From Tepidimonas taiwanensis (lineage in GTDB: Bacteria; Pseudomonadota; Gammaproteobacteria; Burkholderiales; Burkholderiaceae_C), in the NCBI RefSeq assembly GCF_020162115.1, contig NZ_CP083911.1, positions 124,001-188,000 on the forward strand: a stretch of DNA of 64,000 nucleotides, written 5' to 3'. This document shows positions 9,098-18,462 of the stretch, one piece after another; within the stretch, counting starts at the first letter, position 1; the number at the start of each line of letters is the position of its first letter. The position numbers and the translations under genes are program-made. The notes under the pieces are model-generated. The model did no database searches, was not told the origin of the DNA, and saw nothing but the letters and a program-made list of their open reading frames with translations.

Positions 9098-10288
9098 TCA
9101 CACCCCCTGTGCGCGTTCCGCGGCGTGGGCCCGTTGCCGCAGCGCCAGCGCCAGCAGTCCCAGCCCGGTGATCGCCACCGGCACGGTGGAGCCGACGTTG
9201 AGCCACCACCAGCCCTGCGTCGTCACCAGCGCGCCGGAGGCAAACGCCGTGACCGCCATCGTCGCGAAGACCGCGAAGTTGATCGTCGCTTGCGCGCGGT
9301 CCTTCTCCTCCGGCCGGTACGCCTGCATCGCCAGCGTCGTGCTGCCGGTGAACAGGAAGTTCCACCCGACCCCGAGCAAAAAGAGCGCCACCAGGAACTG
9401 GTGCAGGTCCTGTCCGGACAGCGCCACCGCGATGCACGCGGCGTTGAGCAGCACGCCCACCCCCATGATGGGCACGGCGCCAAAGCGCCGGATCAGGTGC
9501 CCGGTGAAAAAACCCGGTGCGAACATGCCGATCACGTGCCACTCCAGCACCAGCGCCGCGTCGGCGAACGGCAGCCCGCAGGTCTGCATTGCCAGCGGCG
9601 TCGCGGCCATCAGCAGGTTCATGACCCCGTAGCCGAGCGCCGCGCCCAGCACCGCGACCGCAAACGCCGGTTCGCGCAGCAATTCCACCACCGAGCGGCC
9701 CTCCGTCACCCGGCCCGCGGGCCGCGGCGGCTCGGCCGGGAAGCGGATGCCCGCCATCACCCCCATCGAAACCAGCGCCACGCCCGCCAGCGCCAGGTAC
9801 GCGCCGAGGAAGGGGACGTCGAGCAGATCGCGCGTGTGGTTGGCCAGGTTCGGCCCCGCCACCGCGCCGATCAGGCCGCCCGCCAGCACCAGCGAGACGG
9901 CTTTTTCGCGGAACGCGGGGGCCGCCAGCTCGCCGGCGGCGAAGCGGTAGAGCTGCCCGTTGGCGCTGTAGTAGCCGGCGATGACGGTGGCGGCCACGAG
10001 CAACCAGAACTGCCCGATGGCCAGTGCCAGCGCCGCGAGCAGCGCCGAGCCGAAGGCGACCGCGAGGCCGATCTGGAACGCCACCTGTCGGCCCCAGCGC
10101 GCCTGGGAGCGTGCGACCAGCCCGGTGGACAGCGCACCCCCGACCACATAACCCATCACCGGCAGCGTCGCCATCCAACCCGCCGGCGCCAGCCGCAGGC
10201 CCACCAGCCCGTTGATCGCGATGAAGACGACGTTGTTCGTCAGAAACAGCCCTTGGGCGATGGCGAGCAGCCAGAGGTTGCGGTTCAT
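9098..10288 (-). CDS. MFS transporter
   Basis: Inner-membrane protein of 396 residues with about 12 hydrophobic segments, starting MNRNLWLLAIAQGLFLTNNVV, as in the MFS_1 family. The SQARWGRQVAF segment after TM2/TM3 corresponds to the family loop 2-3 signature. Such single-gene Burkholderiales MFS proteins are generally predicted drug or metabolite exporters; the substrate is unknown. It is transcribed divergently from gshA over 146 bases. A TATAAC hexamer sits 8 bases before the ATG and there is no Shine-Dalgarno sequence. It ends facing the structured spacer at 8664-9097. Confidence 0.88.
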   Translation of the reverse strand: MNRNLWLLAIAQGLFLTNNVVFIAINGLVGLRLAPAGWMATLPVMGYVVGGALSTGLVARSQARWGRQVAFQIGLAVAFGSALLAALALAIGQFWLLVAATVIAGYYSANGQLYRFAAGELAAPAFREKAVSLVLAGGLIGAVAGPNLANHTRDLLDVPFLGAYLALAGVALVSMGVMAGIRFPAEPPRPAGRVTEGRSVVELLREPAFAVAVLGAALGYGVMNLLMAATPLAMQTCGLPFADAALVLEWHVIGMFAPGFFTGHLIRRFGAVPIMGVGVLLNAACIAVALSGQDLHQFLVALFLLGVGWNFLFTGSTTLAMQAYRPEEKDRAQATINFAVFATMAVTAFASGALVTTQGWWWLNVGSTVPVAITGLGLLALALRQRAHAAERAQGV

Positions 10289-10296
10289 GGGCGATG

Positions 10297-10302
10297 GTTA
10301 TA
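10297..10302 (-). promoter_or_regulatory. -10 box of the MFS gene, near-leaderless
   Basis: On the minus strand TATAAC (5/6 to consensus) is followed after 8 bases (CATCGCCC) by the ATG. No purine-rich ribosome-binding site lies in between. Confidence 0.45.
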
Positions 10303-10319
10303 CCCGATACCCGCCCGGG

Positions 10320-10349
10320 TTGTGGGCCGCGTGCGCGACTTCCTACAAT
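10320..10349 (+). promoter_or_regulatory. Candidate promoter of gshA
   Basis: TTGTGG (10320-10325) and TACAAT (10344-10349) are separated by 18 bases. The -10 box matches consensus at 5/6 and the -35 at 4/6. Predicted leader length is about 80 bases, ending in a GAGGG ribosome-binding site, in contrast to the near-leaderless arrangement of several neighbouring genes. Confidence 0.45.
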
Positions 10350-10434
10350 CGGGGCTCGACTGACCGCCACCGCCCCGCGCCAACCGTATACCGGGCGCGG
10401 CCGTGGCCCTTCCCCCACCCCGTCGAGGGCACGT

Positions 10435-11730
10435 ATGGTTCCGCATCTCGTCACCGCGCTCACCGGCCCCATCAACGAGCTGGAGCAGCGCATCCTCGAA
10501 TCCACCCCTGTCATCGAGCGCTGGTTCCGGCTGGAGTGGATGGAGCACACCCCGCCGTTTTACACCTCGGTGGATATTCGCAACGCGGGCTTCAAGCTTG
10601 CGCCGGTGGACACCAACCTCTTTCCCGGCGGGTGGAACAACCTGACCAATGAAATGCTGCCGCTGGCCGTGCAGGCGGCGATGGCGGCGATCGAAAAAAT
10701 CTGCCCGGAGGCGAAAAACCTGCTGCTGGTGCCGGAGAACCACACACGCAACACGTTCTACCTGATGAACGTGGCGCAGCTGCAGCGCATTTTCTACTCC
10801 GCGGGGCTGAACGTGCGCGTCGGCTCGCTCAACCCCGACATCAAGGAGCCGACGACGATCGACCTGCCCAACGGTGACCGCGTCGTGCTCGAGCCCATCA
10901 TCCGCGAGGGTCGCCGGCTGGGCCTGAAGCATTTCGACCCCTGCACCATCCTGCTCAACAACGACCTGAGTGCCGGTGTGCCCGGCATCCTGGAGGACCT
11001 GCACGAGCAGTACCTGCTGCCGCCGCTGCACGCCGGTTGGCACGTGCGGCGCAAGAGCAACCACTTCCGCGCGTACGAGGAGGTGGCCAAGCGCTTTGGC
11101 AAGCTGGTGGGCATCGACCCGTGGCTGATCAACCCGATGTTCGCGCAGTGCGGGCAGGTCAACTTCGCCGAAGGTGCGGGGCTGGAGTGCCTGCAGACCA
11201 ACGTCGACGCGCTGCTCGCCAAAATCCGCCGCAAATACAAGGAATACGGCATCCAGGAGCGCCCCTTCGTCGTCGTCAAGGCCGACAACGGCACCTACGG
11301 CATGGGCGTGATGATGGTGCGCGACGCGGCGGAGCTGGCCAACCTTAACCGCCGCACCAAAAACAAGATGAACGTCATCAAGGACGGCCAGCAGGTCAGC
11401 GACGTCATCATCCAGGAAGGCGTGATGACGCACGAGCGCATCCACGACGCCGTGGCCGAGCCGGTGGTGTACATGATGGACCGCTACGTCGTGGGGGGCT
11501 TTTACCGCGTGCACGCCGAGCGTGGCGTCGACGAAAACCTCAACGCCCCGGGGGCGAGCTTCGTGCCGCTGGCGTTCGAGAAAAGCGCGCTGCAGCCGCA
11601 GCCCGGCTCGCCGCCGGGGGCGAGCGTGCCCAACCGCTTCTACATGTACGGCGTGGTCGCGCGGCTGGCGATGCTGGCCGCGGCGTACGAGCTGGAGGCC
11701 ACCGACCCCGAGGCGGAGCGCTATGACTGA
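10435..11730 (+). CDS. gshA: Glutamate-cysteine ligase, proteobacterial (acidithiobacillus-type) family
   Basis: Catalyses ATP-dependent formation of gamma-glutamylcysteine, the first step of glutathione synthesis, in the cytosol. The 431-residue protein begins MVPHLVTALTGPINELEQRI and contains FYTSVDIRNAGFKLAPVDTNLFPGG, typical of the third GshA family used by Burkholderiales, unrelated in length to the E. coli type. VKADNGTYGMGVMM resembles an ATP-grasp segment. GAGGG precedes the ATG. The gene overlaps gshB by 8 bases, so the two glutathione enzymes are translated from one message. Confidence 0.95.
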   Translation: MVPHLVTALTGPINELEQRILESTPVIERWFRLEWMEHTPPFYTSVDIRNAGFKLAPVDTNLFPGGWNNLTNEMLPLAVQAAMAAIEKICPEAKNLLLVPENHTRNTFYLMNVAQLQRIFYSAGLNVRVGSLNPDIKEPTTIDLPNGDRVVLEPIIREGRRLGLKHFDPCTILLNNDLSAGVPGILEDLHEQYLLPPLHAGWHVRRKSNHFRAYEEVAKRFGKLVGIDPWLINPMFAQCGQVNFAEGAGLECLQTNVDALLAKIRRKYKEYGIQERPFVVVKADNGTYGMGVMMVRDAAELANLNRRTKNKMNVIKDGQQVSDVIIQEGVMTHERIHDAVAEPVVYMMDRYVVGGFYRVHAERGVDENLNAPGASFVPLAFEKSALQPQPGSPPGASVPNRFYMYGVVARLAMLAAAYELEATDPEAERYD

Positions 11731-12736
11731 GGCGGTGCCCCCCCTGCGGCGGGTGCTGGTGGTGGCCGACCCGCTGCACACCTTCGTCACCTACAAGGAC
11801 AGCACCTACGCGATGATGCGCGAGCTGGCGCGTCGCGGCGTGGCGCTGGCCGCGTGCGAGCCGGCGCACCTGCAGTGGCGCAGCGGCGAGCCGGTGACGG
11901 CGCTGGTGCGCGAGGTGACGCTGACCGACGACGCACACGACTGGTTCCACGTGCGGCGGCAGGGGCGCGAGCCGCTGCACGCGTTCGACGCCGTGCTGAT
12001 GCGCAAGGATCCGCCGTTCGATGCGGAGTATTTCTATGCGACGCACCTGCTGCAGCAGGCGCAGCGCGAGGGGGCGCGCGTCTTCAACGACCCCGCTGCG
12101 TTGCGCGACCATCCGGAAAAGCTGGCGGTGATGGCGTTCGCCGAGTGGGCGCCACCGACGCTGGTCACACGCAGCGCGGAGGCGATCCGGGCGTTTCACG
12201 CCGAGCACCGCGACATCATCCTCAAGCCGCTGGACGGCATGGGCGGACGGGGGATCTTCCGCGTCGGCGCGGACGGCCTCAACCTCGGCGCGGTGATCGA
12301 GACGCTGACCCAGCACGGCCACACGACGATCATGGTGCAGCGCTACCTGCCGCAGATCGCCGATGGGGACAAGCGCATCCTCGTCATCGGCGGCGAGCCG
12401 GTGCCGTATGCGCTCGCGCGCATCCCGCAGGGCGGCGAGGTGCGCGGTAACCTGGCGGCCGGCGGCCGGGGCGAGGCGCGGCCGCTCTCCGAACGGGACT
12501 GGGCCATTGCGCGCGCGCTGGGGCCGGTGCTCGCCGCGCGCGGGCTGCTGCTGGTGGGGCTGGACGTGATCGGCGAGTGGGTGACCGAGATCAACGTCAC
12601 CAGTCCCACGTGCTTTCAGGAGATCACGCAGCAGACGGGCTACGATGTCGCGGCGCGCTTCGTCGATGCGCTGGAGGCTGCCGTGCGGGCGGGCGCGGCC
12701 GCGTCGGCGGATGGCCGAACAGGGGCCGCGACGTGA
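11723..12736 (+). CDS. gshB: Glutathione synthetase
   Basis: Cytosolic ATP-grasp ligase that joins gamma-glutamylcysteine and glycine. The 337-residue protein shows LVVADPLHTFVTYKDSTYAMM at the N-terminus, the ILKPLDGMGGRGIFRV nucleotide-binding loop, and DVIGEWVTEINVTSPTCFQEI at the metal/substrate site. It starts inside the last codons of gshA (8-base overlap) and its own TGA overlaps the GTG of the next gene (GTGA), giving a tightly coupled three-gene operon. Confidence 0.96.
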   Translation: MTEAVPPLRRVLVVADPLHTFVTYKDSTYAMMRELARRGVALAACEPAHLQWRSGEPVTALVREVTLTDDAHDWFHVRRQGREPLHAFDAVLMRKDPPFDAEYFYATHLLQQAQREGARVFNDPAALRDHPEKLAVMAFAEWAPPTLVTRSAEAIRAFHAEHRDIILKPLDGMGGRGIFRVGADGLNLGAVIETLTQHGHTTIMVQRYLPQIADGDKRILVIGGEPVPYALARIPQGGEVRGNLAAGGRGEARPLSERDWAIARALGPVLAARGLLLVGLDVIGEWVTEINVTSPTCFQEITQQTGYDVAARFVDALEAAVRAGAAASADGRTGAAT

Positions 12737-13095
12737 CGGTGCAGGGCGGCGGGCTGACGCGCCTCGCATTCTGGGGTCTGGCGGTGGCGCTCACTGTGGC
12801 GTCGCTGACACCGGTGGAGCACCTGCCACCGCTGGTGTTCGACCTCTGGGACAAGGCGCAGCACGCGCTGGGCTTCGCGGCGCTGGCGCTGCTGGGGTCT
12901 CTGGCCTACCCGCTGTGGCGGGAGGCGGCGCTGGTGGCCGGGCTGCTGGCGCACGGCGCGGCCATCGAGTGGGCGCAGGCCGCCACCGGCTGGCGCCACG
13001 GTGATCTGGCCGACTGGGTGGCCGACGGCGTGGGCGTCGCGTTGGGGCTGCTCATCGCGCGTGCGATGCGACGGATTCGGACGGTGCGGGCGTGA
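12733..13095 (+). CDS. VanZ-like small membrane protein
   Basis: A 120-residue protein with about four hydrophobic helices. The motif FDLWDKAQHALGFAALALLG followed by IEWAQAATGWRHGDLADWVADGVGVALG matches the VanZ-like domain (HxxxF then polar D/N positions in the third helix). The GTG start overlaps the gshB stop by 4 bases, so translation is probably coupled. VanZ-like proteins are annotated mainly by homology to a teicoplanin-resistance accessory gene; the role in this context is unknown. Confidence 0.82.
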   Translation: MTVQGGGLTRLAFWGLAVALTVASLTPVEHLPPLVFDLWDKAQHALGFAALALLGSLAYPLWREAALVAGLLAHGAAIEWAQAATGWRHGDLADWVADGVGVALGLLIARAMRRIRTVRA

Positions 13096-13157
13096 GCGTA
13101 CAGCCAACGACCTCCGGCCCGGACCGTGCGGGCGTGGGGGTGTGAGGGCGCGGCGCA

Positions 13158-13490
13158 TCAATGCCCGGCGCTGTCGGACCACAGGTTGAGCACCAGCACG
13201 CCCGCGATGATCAGGCCCATGCCCAGCAGGCCGGGCCCGTCGATGCGCTGGCCATAGACCACCCACGCCACCAGCGTGATGAGCACGATGCCCAGCCCCG
13301 ACCAAACCGCGTACGCCACGCCAACGGGGATATGCCGCAGCGCCAGCGACAGGCAATAGAACGCCACGCCATAGCCCACGACGACGACCACCGATGGCTG
13401 CAGGCGCGTGAAGCCGTCGCTGGCCTTGAGCGCGGAGGTGCCAATGACCTCCGCGACGATGGCCAGACCGAGCAATAGCCAGGGGTTCAT
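13158..13490 (-). CDS. Small multidrug resistance (SMR/EmrE-family) transporter
   Basis: A 110-residue, four-helix inner-membrane protein starting MNPWLLLGLAIVAEVIGTSALKASDGF. The membrane-embedded glutamate in AIVAEVIGTSALK (Glu14-like), GYGVAFYCLSLALRHIPVGVAYAVWSGLG and the terminal helix are classic SMR features; members exchange protons for cationic drugs, or guanidinium in Gdx types. An upstream in-frame ATG at 13523 would add 11 residues but lacks a ribosome-binding site and family support. It is convergent with the gshA-gshB-VanZ operon. Whether it is EmrE-like or Gdx-like cannot be decided by eye; no guanidine riboswitch is visible in front of it. Confidence 0.9.
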   Translation of the reverse strand: MNPWLLLGLAIVAEVIGTSALKASDGFTRLQPSVVVVVGYGVAFYCLSLALRHIPVGVAYAVWSGLGIVLITLVAWVVYGQRIDGPGLLGMGLIIAGVLVLNLWSDSAGH

Positions 13491-13651
13491 GTCGAGCGCT
13501 CGAATCGGTTCGTACGGGCGCATGGGTCGCCCGGGGATGCAGGAGGCGCCATGTTAACCCCGCGACGGCGGGGTCGCGGGCCACCGCGTGCTTCCGTGAT
13601 CGGACGCGGGGAGACGCCCCTTGCGGGGCGTGCGGGTGTCAGGCGGTGCGG

Positions 13652-14743
13652 TCAGGGGGGGCTGACCGTCGCATCCGTCGTCGCTGGCGCGCCTTGCGTG
13701 CCCTTCTCCGGCCCGTCGTCCAGCCACTGCTGGCGGACGGCCCACGCGTCGTCGATGCGCGCCAGCAGCGCCTGCACCGCGTCCGGCCAGAAATGCCGCC
13801 CGCTTTCCGCACGCAACAGGTCCAGCGCCCGCTCGAGCGGCCACGCGGGTTTGTAGGGGCGCTGGCTGGTCAGCGCGTCGAACACGTCGGCCACGGCGAC
13901 GATGCGCGCCTCGACGCTGATCGCTTCGCCCGCCAGCCCGTGCGGGTAGCCGCTGCCGTCCCATTTTTCGTGGTGTTGCAGCGCGATGGTGCGCGCCATG
14001 CGCAGCAGCGGGCTCGGGTCGTCGCCGATGATGTCCGCGCCGATCTGGGGGTGCTGGCGCATGACGGCCCATTCCGCGGCGTCCAGCTTGCCGGGCTTGA
14101 GGAGGATGGCGTCGGGGGTACCGATCTTGCCGATGTCGTGCATCGGTGCCGCGTGCAGCAGCGTGTCACAAAACCCTGGCGGCGCACCCAGCTGCTCCGC
14201 GATCAGCCGCGAGTAGTGGCTCATGCGGATGACGTGGTGCCCGGTTTCGTTGTCCTTGAACTCCGCCGCACGGCCCAGGCGCCGGATGATCTCCAGCCGC
14301 GTGCGTTCGAGCTCGCTGCTTTGCACCAGGGCCAAGTGGGTGCGGATGCGGGCGCGCAACACCGGGGGCGAGATGGGCTTGGTGATGTAGTCCACCGCCC
14401 CGAGTTCCAAGCCGAGTGTCTCGTCTTCCTCCGCCCCCAGCGCGGTACAAAACAGCACCGGGATGTGGGCCGTGGCGGGGTCGGCTTTGAGGGCTCGGAT
14501 GACGTCGTGACCGCTCATCCCCGGCATCATGATGTCGAGCACGATCAGCCGGGGGGGTACCTCGCGCACGCGCTGCAGGGCTTCGGCGCCGCTGCGGGCA
14601 AAGGAGAGCTGGTAGTCGTCCGCCAACACCCGCCGCAACAGTTGGAGGTTGATCGGCTCGTCGTCCACCAGCAATAGCCGAGGCGGGCCAAGCCATTCGG
14701 CCCACGCTTCGAACGGTCCCGAGGTGTCATGGTTGGGCTGCAT
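13652..14743 (-). CDS. Two-component response regulator with HD-GYP phosphodiesterase domain
   Basis: A 363-residue protein. The receiver domain (residues ~22-140) has VDDEPINLQLL and the phospho-acceptor Asp in RLIVLDIMMPGMSG. The HD-GYP domain carries HDIGKIGTPDAILLKPG, HHEKWDGSGYP and the VADVFDALTSQRPYK motif. HD-GYP proteins hydrolyse c-di-GMP to GMP. The gene starts 17 bases inside the 3' end of the hybrid kinase gene, so the two are co-expressed and are probable cognate partners. Its first residues (MQPNHDTS) come from the codons around the kinase stop. Confidence 0.94.
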   Translation of the reverse strand: MQPNHDTSGPFEAWAEWLGPPRLLLVDDEPINLQLLRRVLADDYQLSFARSGAEALQRVREVPPRLIVLDIMMPGMSGHDVIRALKADPATAHIPVLFCTALGAEEDETLGLELGAVDYITKPISPPVLRARIRTHLALVQSSELERTRLEIIRRLGRAAEFKDNETGHHVIRMSHYSRLIAEQLGAPPGFCDTLLHAAPMHDIGKIGTPDAILLKPGKLDAAEWAVMRQHPQIGADIIGDDPSPLLRMARTIALQHHEKWDGSGYPHGLAGEAISVEARIVAVADVFDALTSQRPYKPAWPLERALDLLRAESGRHFWPDAVQALLARIDDAWAVRQQWLDDGPEKGTQGAPATTDATVSPP

Positions 14744-17700
14744 CCGTGGTCTCCTGGCCCAAATTTTGTAGGCAGCGCAGCGCGCCGTCAAAGTCGAAGT
14801 TGTCCAGCGCCTGCTGCAGCACTTGGGCGACGGTGGGGTGGGTTTGCCGCAAGGCCTGCAGCGCAGGCTCGTCCACCTCGCCGCGCTGGCAGGCGCGGCG
14901 CAGCCGCTGCACGATGGCGGGGGCGGGGGGCGCGGACAACGCGTCAGCCGCGGGCGCCGCAGGGGGAGCCGCTGCCGACGCGCGGCTGCTGTCGCTCTCT
15001 TGCAGCCAAGCGGCCGTGGCGTGCACCGCCCGCTGCGCCGCGTCCACGGGGGCAGGTTCGCCACGCACGAGGGCCTGTTCGCACGCACGCGCGGCCGCGG
15101 CCAGTGCCGCCAATCCCAAATTGGCGGCAACACCCGCACAGCGGTGCCACGCCGTGCGATCCCACGTGGGCATCGCTGCCCACTGGGGGGCCATCTCCGC
15201 CCACCACTGGCGGACGCGCGGCAGCCAATCGTCATGCCACAGGGCGCGGCCCTGTTCAGCGTCCACGACCGGGCCGGCAGCCGTTTTGTCGGCCGCTGTG
15301 GGCGCTGGGGCGGTGTGGGTACCTTCGCCCGCCGATCCCGCAGCCATGACCGCGCCCGCTCGCTCGGCCGCCGCTTGCAGCACGTGCCGCAGCGCCGCGG
15401 GATGGATGGGTTTTTCCAAAAAGCCGTCCATGCCCGCTTGCGCCGCCGCGCGGCGATCTTCTTCCATCACCGCGGCGGTCAACGCGTAGACGGGGATGGG
15501 CCGCAGGCCGCGCTCGTGCTCGAGCGCACGCAGCCGCTGACATGTCTGCAGCCCGTCAAGCTCGGGCATATGCAAGTCGAGCAGCACCACGTCCCACGCG
15601 GCGGGGTCTTGCGCATAGCGGGCAAGCAGTGCTTCGCCACCGTCGACCACACACGCCGCGTGTCCCCAGCGGGTCAGCAGCGTGTGCAGCAGCGTGCGGT
15701 TTTGCTCGACGTCGTCGGCCGCCAGCACGCGCAGCGGGGGCAGTGCGGCATCGGGCGCTGCGGCGGCGGGACTGTGCGGCGGTGCCGCCTCCGCACAGTC
15801 GTGGGTCGGCAGCACGTGCAGTGGCAGGCGAATGTCGATGCGTGTGCCCACGCCGGGCTCGCTCTGCAAACTCAGCTCCCCTTGCATGAGCTCGACCAGG
15901 CGCTTGACGATGGTCATGCCCAGGCCCGTGCCGCCATAGCGGCGGGTGGTGACGGCGTCGGCCTGGACGAACGGCTCGAAAATGGCTTGTTGCCGCTCTT
16001 TGGGGATGCCGATGCCGGAGTCCTCCACCCACAGGTGCAGGGTTTGCGCGTCGGCGCGCCGCGCGCCCACGGTGACGTGGCCGCGCTCGGTGAACTTCAG
16101 CGCGTTGCCGATGAGGTTGCTCAGGATCTGCTCCAGCCGGTCGCCGTCGGCTTCGATGCACGCGGGCAGCGCATCGTCCACGTCCAGTTGCAGCCGCAAC
16201 CCCTTGGGCTGCGCCAGCACGCCAAAACGCGAGATCAACCCATGCAACAGCCGCGGCAGCACCACCGGTGTAGGGGCGAGTTTGAATTCGCCGCGCTCGA
16301 GCTTGGCGGCGTCGAGCAAGTCGTTGAGGATGCGCAGCAGCGACCGTCCCGCGTTGACGATGATGTCGACTTGTTCGCGCTCCGCGCTGTTGATGGGCAG
16401 CGCCTCGCGCAGCAGCTCCGCGTAGCCGAGGATGGCGTTCATCGGCGTGCGGATTTCGTGGCTGAAGCTGGCAAAAAATACCGTTCGGCTGGCCAGCGCG
16501 GCTTGCAGCTGCGCGCGCGTCTTCTCCAGTGTCTGCACGGTGCGTTCGCGGTCGGTAACATCCAGCGCGATTTTGAGCACCGCCCGCACGCGCCCGTCGT
16601 CGTCGAGCAGCGGGCGGTACGCCCCTTGCAGGTATACGATGCTGCCGTCGCGCCGCTTGCGCGGAAAAAACCCTTGCTCCTCGTAGCCATCAAGCAGCGC
16701 GCTCCACAGCTGCTCGTATTGTTGAGCGGCTTGTTCATCCTCGGGCCACACGGCGGCGTGGGGTTGGCCCACCAATTCTGCTGCGGAGTAACCCAAGGCG
16801 TGCGCCAGCGTGTCGTTGACCTCGACGAAGCGCCGGTCGGTGGACAAGATGGCGCGACAAGCGATGTGGTCGATGGCCTCCAGCAGCGTACGACGCTCGC
16901 GACTGATGCGCGCCTCGTTGGTGATGTCCAGCGCGTAAATGTGCAAGTGCCGCTGCCGCTCGTTGCGGTAGCACGTGGCCAACACCAGCGCGTGCCGCCA
17001 GCCCGCGCTTTCGTGGCGGACCCGGGCCTCGAAGCGCTGCGGTTGCTGCGTCTCCAAGGCGTGGTTGAAGGCTTGGTGCGCAGCGGTGACGTCGTCTGGG
17101 TGTATGCGCTGCAGCAGCGTCCACTGACGGTTTAGGTAGCCCTCTGCTGGAAGGCCGACGAGATTTTGCACGGCGCGCGAGACCAGTGCGGGCAGCGTCG
17201 TGCCGTCATCGTGCACGGTCAGGCGCAGCACCGCCAGCGGCATGTCGTCGAGGATGGTCGACAGCAGCGCCTCGCGCTCGCGTAGCCGCTGCAGCAGCGT
17301 GCGGTAGCTGAGCAGCCCCAGCGCTCCCCAAGAAAAGCCAAACCCCACCACCAGCGCGCCCGCCACCGCCAGCGCCAATTCGACTTGCCGGTTGGACCAG
17401 CGCGGGTAGGCCAGGTCCACCGGCCCGATGAAGAGCGACGCGCGCATGGCCGTGTAGTGCATGCCAACCGTGGCCAAGCCGAGGATCAAACCCGCCAGCA
17501 GGTTTGCCTGGAAACCCCGCATCCGTCCCCGGTGGCGCAGCCACTCCCGCGCGCCCAGGCCGATGATGGCCAAGACCACGGCGACCACGATGGACAACGC
17601 AAAGCCCATCGGGTCGTAGCGCAGGGTGCTCTCCATGCGCATCGCGGCCATGCCGCTGTAGTGCATGGTTCCGATGCCCGCCCCCACCCACAGGCCACCC

Positions 17701-18122
17701 CACAGAATCGGGGGCCAGCGCAGCCGAGTTGGCGGGCCCGCCGAACCGGCCACAGCGGGGGCCGGGCGGGCGTACATGCGCAGACCCACCCACGACGCGA
17801 TCAGCGCGGGCAGCATGGACAGCCCCGTGATCCACGGGTCGTAGCGCACCGGTTGGCAAATGTCCACCGCCAGCATGCCGATAAAGTGCATGCCCCACAC
17901 ACTGCTGCCCATACCCAACGCAGCCAGCGCGTAGGCGGCGCGTGAGACGGTGGGGCCAAAGGCATCGGGCCGCCGGGCGATGGCGCACAGCTGCATGGCG
18001 GCGACGCCCCCCGCGCAGGCGATCACGATCGACAGGGCCACGAGCCAGGCGTCCCATACGGCAGGCGCCAGAGGCCCGACGGTATCACCCCACACGAACC
18101 ATTCTTGCCAGCTCACGCGCAT
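14727..18122 (-). CDS. MHYT-PAS hybrid sensor histidine kinase
   Basis: A 1131-residue inner-membrane sensor. The N-terminal ~260 residues form an MHYT domain with motifs GMHFIGML, TMHYSGMAAM and VGMHYTAMRA across seven hydrophobic segments, thought to bind a metal and perhaps sense diatomic gases. Two PAS regions (~290-400 and ~430-540) follow, then HisKA (FFASFSHEIRTPMNAILGY), HATPase (NALKFTERG, DSGIGI, GGTGLGM), a receiver (VVLLDLHMPELDG) and an Hpt-like domain (TAWHRCAGVAANLGL). The order suggests a phosphorelay ending in the downstream HD-GYP regulator. ATG 18122 is chosen because the MHYT domain starts right after it; no clear ribosome-binding site is seen. Confidence 0.93.
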   Translation of the reverse strand: MRVSWQEWFVWGDTVGPLAPAVWDAWLVALSIVIACAGGVAAMQLCAIARRPDAFGPTVSRAAYALAALGMGSSVWGMHFIGMLAVDICQPVRYDPWITGLSMLPALIASWVGLRMYARPAPAVAGSAGPPTRLRWPPILWGGLWVGAGIGTMHYSGMAAMRMESTLRYDPMGFALSIVVAVVLAIIGLGAREWLRHRGRMRGFQANLLAGLILGLATVGMHYTAMRASLFIGPVDLAYPRWSNRQVELALAVAGALVVGFGFSWGALGLLSYRTLLQRLREREALLSTILDDMPLAVLRLTVHDDGTTLPALVSRAVQNLVGLPAEGYLNRQWTLLQRIHPDDVTAAHQAFNHALETQQPQRFEARVRHESAGWRHALVLATCYRNERQRHLHIYALDITNEARISRERRTLLEAIDHIACRAILSTDRRFVEVNDTLAHALGYSAAELVGQPHAAVWPEDEQAAQQYEQLWSALLDGYEEQGFFPRKRRDGSIVYLQGAYRPLLDDDGRVRAVLKIALDVTDRERTVQTLEKTRAQLQAALASRTVFFASFSHEIRTPMNAILGYAELLREALPINSAEREQVDIIVNAGRSLLRILNDLLDAAKLERGEFKLAPTPVVLPRLLHGLISRFGVLAQPKGLRLQLDVDDALPACIEADGDRLEQILSNLIGNALKFTERGHVTVGARRADAQTLHLWVEDSGIGIPKERQQAIFEPFVQADAVTTRRYGGTGLGMTIVKRLVELMQGELSLQSEPGVGTRIDIRLPLHVLPTHDCAEAAPPHSPAAAAPDAALPPLRVLAADDVEQNRTLLHTLLTRWGHAACVVDGGEALLARYAQDPAAWDVVLLDLHMPELDGLQTCQRLRALEHERGLRPIPVYALTAAVMEEDRRAAAQAGMDGFLEKPIHPAALRHVLQAAAERAGAVMAAGSAGEGTHTAPAPTAADKTAAGPVVDAEQGRALWHDDWLPRVRQWWAEMAPQWAAMPTWDRTAWHRCAGVAANLGLAALAAAARACEQALVRGEPAPVDAAQRAVHATAAWLQESDSSRASAAAPPAAPAADALSAPPAPAIVQRLRRACQRGEVDEPALQALRQTHPTVAQVLQQALDNFDFDGALRCLQNLGQETTDAAQP

Positions 18123-18462
18123 ACCGGTCGATTGTGTCTGTCGTTGAGTGGTAGAGGGATCGCGCGGCAACGAGCCGGTTGCCGCTGCCCCCCGGTGCGA
18201 GCGAGGCAGTCCGTGGCCATCGCCATGGTTGTCACTGTAGCGGTAATTGCGATGTTGGTGAAGCGTGCGTGAGGCAAATGTCCGGCACAGGGCTGGCGCG
18301 CCACGCCGGCAGTGGCCAGCCGCGTTGCGTGAGCCCGACGGCGACTGTGCCCGCGCACGGGGCGGGGCAGTCGGGGGTGTCGTGCAGTGCGTGGACTGGC
18401 GACAGCGCCCGTGTGCGGGGCGCGGGCGAGGCGGCACCATGGCGGTGCCGCGCGGACAGCCG
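18123..18462. other. 340-base spacer; hairpin after the DHA2 MFS gene
   Basis: No convincing gene is seen on either strand. A perfect 8-bp stem with a 5-base loop (GCGGCACC/GGTGCCGC, 18431-18451) lies just downstream of the minus-strand MFS stop at 18463. It lacks a following U-run, so it is at best a weak or factor-assisted terminator. The left part contains the kinase promoter candidates. Confidence 0.4.
18234..18262 (-). promoter_or_regulatory. Weak candidate promoter for the hybrid kinase operon
   Basis: On the minus strand TTCACC and TACAGT are separated by 17 bases (each 4/6 to sigma-70 consensus), about 112 bases before the kinase ATG. An alternative is CACAAT at 18131-18136, 8 bases before the ATG, which would make the transcript leaderless. 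Confidence 0.28.

Noticed and set aside
13158..13490. SMR protein as part of the guanidine system (Gdx-type exporter)
   Set aside because: It lies nearly 40 kb from the guanidine operon and has no ykkC-type leader; sequence alone does not separate EmrE-like from Gdx-like members.
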